A program made the translations under genes and the position numbers. Positions 59,105 through 64,000 of a stretch of DNA of 64,000 nt are shown here, in pieces. Below the pieces are notes generated by a model. The model worked only from the letters and a program-made list of their open reading frames with translations. It was not told the DNA's origin and searched no databases. How positions within the stretch are numbered: the first letter of the stretch is position 1; each line of letters begins with the position of its first letter. This DNA comes from Tridacna crocea (lineage: Eukaryota > Mollusca > Bivalvia > Cardiida > Cardiidae): positions 24,071,231-24,135,230 of the forward strand of contig OX031060.1 in NCBI GenBank assembly GCA_943736015.1. The letters are read 5' to 3'.

Positions 59105-59180
59105 AAAAAGTCGTGTCGGATTAATCTGCGCAGACTCGGTGCGCAGGCTGCTCCGAGACGACACTTTACGCAAATGTCCG
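59105..59180. repeat. GC-core palindrome element
   Basis: GTCGTGTCGGATTAATCTGC, GCAGACTCGGTGCGCAGGCT, GCTCCGAGACGACAC. Confidence 0.6.
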
Positions 59181-59504
59181 AACGCCGCTTTTCGCGTGTT
59201 GGCCATATGTGATTGATACTAAGTCACATGATTTTTCTTCGGCAGCATAATCTGAAACTACTTTCTACGGGGATGCTTTGCACACGTTCTTTTCAAGCTA
59301 TTGACTGCTTTCTCACAGAATCATTGTTCTCTACATTTTATGGTGGACGGGTTGAAAAAGTTGTCGACCGGTGAAGGCTTGAAAAATTTTACAAGCATCA
59401 GACCGTGGCTCTGAAGCGCTTTCTTCTTAAAAGGGCTTTGTCCACTTGACTAGCGACGTCAGAAGGAATCGAACCAGAGTTTCCTGATAAAAAATTCACA
59501 TCTT

Positions 59505-59670
59505 AACTCTTTCCCAAATAATCTATGGTTTTCTGGACCTTGAGAATGAAACCTTCCGAAAACATTGTGGGAAAAGCGTGATCAGCATTTACTCATTTTT
59601 CCAATAATGTTTTCAAAAGGCTTCTATTTCAGGTTCGTGAAAACCATGAATTGTTTGGGAAAGGGTGAAG
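59505..59670. mobile_element. MITE fold-back form, right-right
   Basis: Left: AACTCTTTCCCAAATAATC, ATGAAACCTTCCGAAAACAT (R half inverted). Right: ATGTTTTCAAAAGGCTTCTA, GAATTGTTTGGGAAAGGGTG (R half). No L half; the palindrome tip is decayed. Confidence 0.75.
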
Positions 59671-60154
59671 AAAGTAGGCAGAGGTTTGAGAATAATATTG
59701 CACGAAGTATATACGGGTGAAAAGAATTACAGTTAAACATGAATTGCTGCACTGGCTGCAACGTTATAATTAAAATAATGATGATGAAAACGTCCTTAAA
59801 CACCATACAACTACACGAAAAGCTGCAACGGCTGTCGCAATATAAATGAAATAATGTTGAAGGCATTAAACATCATAACAAACAAACAAATAGAAAACAA
59901 AAAAAAAAACAAACAAAAAGAAAAAACAATTTTCAGACTGATTCTACATTGAAAACATGGGCTTTTTATGTGTTTACTGCCATATTCAACATTATTTCAG
60001 TTAAATATCTCGGCGGCCAGTACCTCTATCCATGTTTTCCCCAAACCCGTTCTTCGCACAACATACTTCTTTCCGAGCGACTGGCTGCTTTCCTTCATGA
60101 GGAAGGTTCGATACACGATAAAGCTGGGAAAGGGCAACGGATCTTGGCTTAATG
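59671..60154. other. Intergenic, nothing recognised
   Basis: AT-rich with A-runs; overlapping short frames are not supported. Confidence 0.35.
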
Positions 60155-60482
60155 ACCATCACAATCCTGGAAAAGAGTTGGGCAATGTTTGGAATCGAAT
60201 CAGTATATATACACGAGGTCTTAACCCTTTACCAAACAATCCCCGTATTTTACGACTCTGAGATAGAAGCCTACTGAAAACATTGTGGGAAAAGGAGAAA
60301 ATGCTGGTAACCAGCATTTTCTCCTTTCCCCACAATGTTTTCTACCCTGCTGAAAACACATTTCAATTTTTCAGTCACGCGTTTATTTTATTGTCTAAAA
60401 TGCTTTCAATTAGGACAAGTCTAAAATTTTGTCGTTTGGTAAAGAGTTTAGCCCTGTGCGTTACCGACTGAGCTACCGGCCA
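60155..60482 (-). mobile_element. tRNA-derived SINE (minus strand) interrupted by a MITE
   Basis: On the minus strand GGCCGGTAGCTCAGTCGGTA then ACGCACAGGGC (A-box, 60451-60482) is separated by the MITE from ACTGATTCGATTCC (B-box, about 60190-60205). Confidence 0.65.
60221..60450 (-). mobile_element. TTAA palindrome-MITE copy nested in SINE
   Basis: TTAACCCTTTACCAAACAAT to GTTTGGTAAAGAGTTTA, complete. Confidence 0.9.
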
Positions 60483-60844
60483 TGTCTTCCCCCCCCCCCG
60501 TCTCTCTCTCTAAATGACATTTTAAGAAGAAAAAAAAACCATGAAAAACTCTCAGTTTAAAGCTATGCATACGGACATACTAGATTGATCGTTAGGGATT
60601 GAACATTGCTGATAACGTAGTGTATGTATGTGTCAGGTTTTTATAGTGATAGATAGCCATGTTCGAATGTGATAGATGAGCGAAAGATCTTTGGGTCATA
60701 TGACCTATCGAGACCCACGTGACTCATCAATCATCACGTGACTAACAGTCTATTCATGCGTTCGTTTTGTAAGCTTGTCTTGTACAGGCGTTATTTGATA
60801 GTAAATCGAACACAATTTCGTCTAGATAGCTTACAAAAGCTGTC

Positions 60845-61005
60845 ATGAGACAATCCGTTATTTTTCGATCTCGAGGAAAAGGGAATTTGAAAACTTTGAG
60901 GGAAAAGGAATAAAAACCAATGCTTGATAAAAGCATTTTCTTCTCGTCCTGCAATGTTTTTTACACGTTCACAGATAAATGCTTTCAATTCAATGTTTAG
61001 GATCA
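60845..61005 (-). mobile_element. MITE copy, - orientation, degraded
   Basis: GAGACAATCCGTTATTTTTC, GGGAATTTGAAAACTTTGAG, broken palindrome, ATAAATGCTTTCAATTC. Confidence 0.6.
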
Positions 61006-61054
61006 ATACAATCACACAGAATCAAATAGCGAGATAAGATTAAGAATTCGATTC

Positions 61055-61145
61055 ATCAAGGGTTCATGGTAATGGAAAACACAAATAGGCGAGTTGTTGC
61101 TGTGATATGACTGCAATACCGATGAAACTAGAACAAAACATCGTT
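61055..61145 (+). mobile_element. SINE tail fragment
   Basis: AAACACAAATAGGCGAGTTG, CTGTGATATGACTGCAATAC, AACAAAACATCGTTAAACC. Confidence 0.55.
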
Positions 61146-61262
61146 AAACCTTAGGCTGCTAAACGCGACACAAGCTCCGTTAACGAACATTGTAAATTAA
61201 GGTCAGTCTGCACAGAAAAGGCAGTCTGATTTTGGATCTACCTTGACCGATGAGAAGATATT
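61146..61262. mobile_element. GATC-core palindromic element
   Basis: CCTTAGGCTGCTAAACGCGA, CAGTCTGCACAGAAAAGGCA, GTCTGATTTTGGATCTACC. Confidence 0.6.
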
Positions 61263-61267
61263 TTTCT

Positions 61268-61496
61268 TTAACCCATTACCACTCAATCCCTACTTTTGAC
61301 GCCCCTGAGAAAGAAACCTTTAGAAAACATTGCGGGAAAAGGAGAAAATGCTGGTAACCAGCATTTTCTTCTTTTCCCACAATGTTTTCTACCCTTCACA
61401 AAACAAAATTCAGATTTTAAGTCACTTTTATTTTGTTGTCTGCAAATGCTTTCAATTTGGACAAGTCCAAAATTTTCTCATTTGGTAATGGGTTAA
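61268..61496 (-). mobile_element. TTAA palindrome-MITE copy, - orientation
   Basis: TTAACCCATTACCACTCAAT to TTTGGTAATGGGTTAA. Confidence 0.9.
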
Positions 61497-61550
61497 AAGA
61501 TAAATTTGAAATAACAATTAAGATTTTTACTGTCAGCTTCAAAGTTTTAT

Positions 61551-61774
61551 TTAACCCTTTACCACACAATGACGATTTTTACACCCTGAAAGAGAAGGCT
61601 TTGGAAAACATTGTGGGAAAAGGAGAAAATGCTGGTTACCAGCATTTTCTCCTTTTCCCACAATGTTTTCTTCCCTTTCAAAGAAAAATCATTTCATATG
61701 AGCCACATTGAAACTGTCATCAGCAAATGCTGTCAATTCGGACAGGTCTAAAATCTTATGTGGAGAGGGGTTAA
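61551..61774 (-). mobile_element. MITE subfamily C copy, core flipped
   Basis: TTAACCCTTTACCACACAAT, GACGATTTTTACACCC; perfect palindrome with central T (GGTTACC) although flanks are reversed; ends GGAGAGGGGTTAA. Confidence 0.9.
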
Positions 61775-62109
61775 ATTATTTAACAGAATAAAGGTGAACG
61801 TGTTTTCTCATAGAAACTTCAGGTTTTTTACTGTAAGAGCTAAGAAACAAAACCAACGGAAACAAATGAAAAGAAAACTCGAATGTGTTTCGTGATGGGT
61901 TCAAGCTAACCGGTCGATAGATCACAAAACGCGTAACAATACATCAATGTCAGCGAATATGTGAAATTAATTTCAATTTTATCAAATCAAGTAGTTTGTC
62001 TTTCTTCGAAGATAAACCTTTGTAGTGTTGAATAGATGAAATTTACATGTTTAGTCAGTATTAAAGATTCATTTATTGCGATATAGAAGTTGCTTTTGTC
62101 AGTTTACCT
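61775..62109. other. Intergenic, nothing recognised
   Basis: No supported feature. Confidence 0.35.
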
Positions 62110-62205
62110 GGCGAATAGGCAGGCAGTGTAAGTTCATGATCAGACTGCACGTTCTGTACAGTCTGATCGTGATCTTCACTGTCCACAAAAGCACTTGAAT
62201 TTGGA
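62110..62205. mobile_element. GATC-core palindromic element
   Basis: GGCAGTGTAAGTTCATGATC, AGACTGCACGTTCTGTACAG, TCTGATCGTGATCTTCACTG. Confidence 0.65.
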
Positions 62206-62404
62206 TGGATCACGACGAGGGTTCAGACAATACACAACGGGCAAAAAGGAGAAACATGTACAGCTGTACATGTAAATTAGGACTATTTTTATCAACTTAA
62301 ACTATTTATAATGATATGTAAATCGAAAATTAGAAAGAAATATAGGATAACTTTCCTTCCAATGAAATTAAAGATGAACTGAATGCGTGGTTTAGGTACT
62401 GTAT

Positions 62405-62530
62405 ACAGAGAAAGAGAGAGAGAGATAGAGAGAGAGAGAGAGGTGCAGGCAGGTGACAGACAGACAGATAGGTGGACGGACGGACACACGTACAGACACA
62501 CAGACAGAAGGACAGACAGACAGAGGCATG
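62405..62530. repeat. (GA)n and (GACA)n microsatellites
   Basis: GA run at about 62408-62442, then imperfect CAGACAGA / GGACGGAC tetranucleotides to about 62523. Confidence 0.85.
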
Positions 62531-62546
62531 TCTTATCCGTGCATTT

Positions 62547-62793
62547 TCTAACCCTTACTAGAAGAAAAACCTTGTCGAAATTTGAATTATTTACCTACAA
62601 CATTAGGTCATTATCTAATTTAGCTCATCTTCACATGGCCTCTAAAAAGGTAGGAAACTTTGAAAACATGATTGAAAAGGGATAAAAATGCTGGTCTTCC
62701 AGCATTTTCTTCTTCTTTTTGTTTTATTCATAATATTTTCAAAAAGCATTCGCCTTCAAGGTCGGAAAGCATGTAATTGTTTGGTAAAGGTTT
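62547..62793 (+). mobile_element. MITE copy, + orientation, diverged
   Basis: CTAACCCTTACTAGAAG, CTTTGAAAACATGATTG, tip CTGGTCTTCCAG, TTGTTTGGTAAAGG. Confidence 0.65.
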
Positions 62794-62889
62794 TTGTGCA
62801 CCAACGCGACTGTTAAATTTTAACTTGTTAAAGTTGTTTTTCTTGGCTTTCCCAAAGACAAGATAGATTGCGGTACAGCTGATAAAACG

Positions 62890-63114
62890 TTAACCCTTTA
62901 TCATGTTACAAAATTTGAGATTTTTCCAGTTCAAAGGCATTTGTAACAGATCAATTCAAATTGGTTTGAATAGTAGTAGAGCCTGTGAAAAAGAGGAAAA
63001 CAATGTGGGAAAAGGAGAAAATGCTGGTTACCAGCATTTTCTTCTTTTCCCACAATGTTTTCCAAAGCCTCCTTCGGTGGTGTTAAAAGGTAGTTTTATG
63101 TGGTAAAGGGTTAA
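62890..63114 (+). mobile_element. TTAA palindrome-MITE copy, + orientation
   Basis: TTAACCCTTTATCATGTTAC to ATGTGGTAAAGGGTTAA; palindrome intact, flanks diverged. Confidence 0.88.
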
Positions 63115-63737
63115 AACTTTCCCATTCATTTTGCTTTTTATCATTTATTCTTTTTACCTGCCAGACATCTTCGATCAGTTTTTTATAAAGTGTACAAAGA
63201 ACACTGTCACCAGTCTTGTACAGTTTAAATAATTAATGGCGAAATGAACATTCGAAAGACCTCTTGTCTTGCCAAAACTTGCATTATTTAAAATACTTGG
63301 ACATGTTTTAGTTGATTTATAAACGAATACTTTTAGGGCCGAAACAAGCATTTTTTAAAAAAAAAATCTTTAGAAAAGAACGACCGTTTTTTTCTCATTG
63401 TCTCTCTCCAAAAATCATTATTCTTAAACCGTAACAGTTTCTTTTGCAGCAAATATTTACACGGTAATAGCTTTGCATCGTCTGCACTGATCTTTTTATG
63501 TCCAGAAATGAGCATAAAAACTTAGATGAAATTGGAAAATAGTCATGTCAAGTAATAAAAAAAATCTGGGTGCAAAACAAACAAACAGCATTTCAGAACT
63601 ATTGAATCGATTTTTTTCAAAAATTCTTAATAGAATTTCTTATATATACGAGTGCGTCTTGACGTGAAGTCCGCAGTTTCATCCATCTCTGTCTCATCTT
63701 CTTCCGCCCCGATTTCTTTGCCCTCTCATCCATCCAT

Positions 63738-63774
<37 letters not shown>

Positions 63775-64000
63775 GCTCTTGTCAGCTTCATGTTCTTTCA
63801 CACATATTATCTTCCTCATAGACGTTCTGTTTCTTCCTATCTTCCCTCTATTACAAGCCCTTCAAGCTCCTCCTCCGTCTCATCCATTTTCAACTGCTCT
63901 TGCCACCTACCCTTTCTAGTCTGATATACTCGTTCATTTTCCTTATACGTGCTGCTTACCTGTTTACTCCTCTGTTCAAGTGCCCAACCTTACTTTTCCT
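63115..64000. other. Intergenic with (CATC)n at 63727-63770
   Basis: About eleven CATC units (one CGTC), followed by a pyrimidine-rich stretch to the window end. No MITE and no gene supported. Confidence 0.6.

Overview
The window is animal nuclear DNA: AT-rich, intron-rich and dominated by short repeats. It most resembles a bivalve mollusc. The repeat types point that way: elements ending in a GGCCATCTTGGCCCTCTTGTTT-like terminus, tRNA-derived SINEs with a GTCTTTCGGATGAGAC core, roughly 155-bp tandem blocks, and GC-core palindromes around GCCTGCGCAG. I recognise these from experience and could not search a database, so the clade call is an inference. No bacterial, plasmid, phage or CRISPR features are present.

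Gene content: one gene is certain. From 2234 to 22627 on the + strand lie the last 14 coding exons of DHX33, a DEAH-box RNA helicase. All 13 internal junctions keep frame, and the exons total 1437 nt (478 codons plus stop). The window begins inside the gene: the ATPase half with motifs I and II lies upstream, and the first exon here starts at motif III (SAT). Downstream of 22.6 kb I find no convincing gene. Three weak exon candidates (43465-43710, 53980-54048, about 55086-55219) are listed at low confidence.

Repeats, region by region: 1-980 holds a tandem block of about 155-bp units. 981-1439 is a TIR element that split this block. 1440-2239 is a recent tandem duplication that copied the splice acceptor of the first visible exon. 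Introns of DHX33 and the whole 3' flank are filled with one non-autonomous transposon family of about 75 copies, each about 225-230 bp when intact. Its ends read TTAA-CCC(T/A)TTACC, its targets are TTAA, and at its centre, not its ends, sits a near-perfect palindrome of about 55-60 bp. The TTAA target and CCC terminus indicate a piggyBac-type MITE. Other families are a GATC-core palindromic element (about 17 copies), a GC-core palindrome (7), CCAAT-core foldbacks (6), tRNA-derived SINEs (about 9), two large elements with internal tandem repeats (16.03-17.57 kb and 24.52-26.22 kb), a 46-bp minisatellite (26.2 kb), an 88-bp minisatellite (40.2 kb), a 650-bp trinucleotide block (37.4 kb) and several microsatellites.

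The most interesting signal is the central-palindrome MITE. Palindrome arms co-vary within copies, three copies carry the core flipped relative to their flanks, two copies are left-left and one is right-right fold-back forms, and copies sit end to end sharing a single TTAA. Together these suggest that the palindrome itself is a site of hairpin-templated correction and inversion.

Coordinates of repeat copies were read by eye. TTAA edges of well-preserved copies should be accurate to a few bases; edges of degraded copies are approximate. For the MITE, strand + means the half containing GCATTTGCAGACGACAAAA (the L half) comes first, and - means the half containing the GAAGCCTTTTGAAAAC-like sequence (the reversed R half) comes first.
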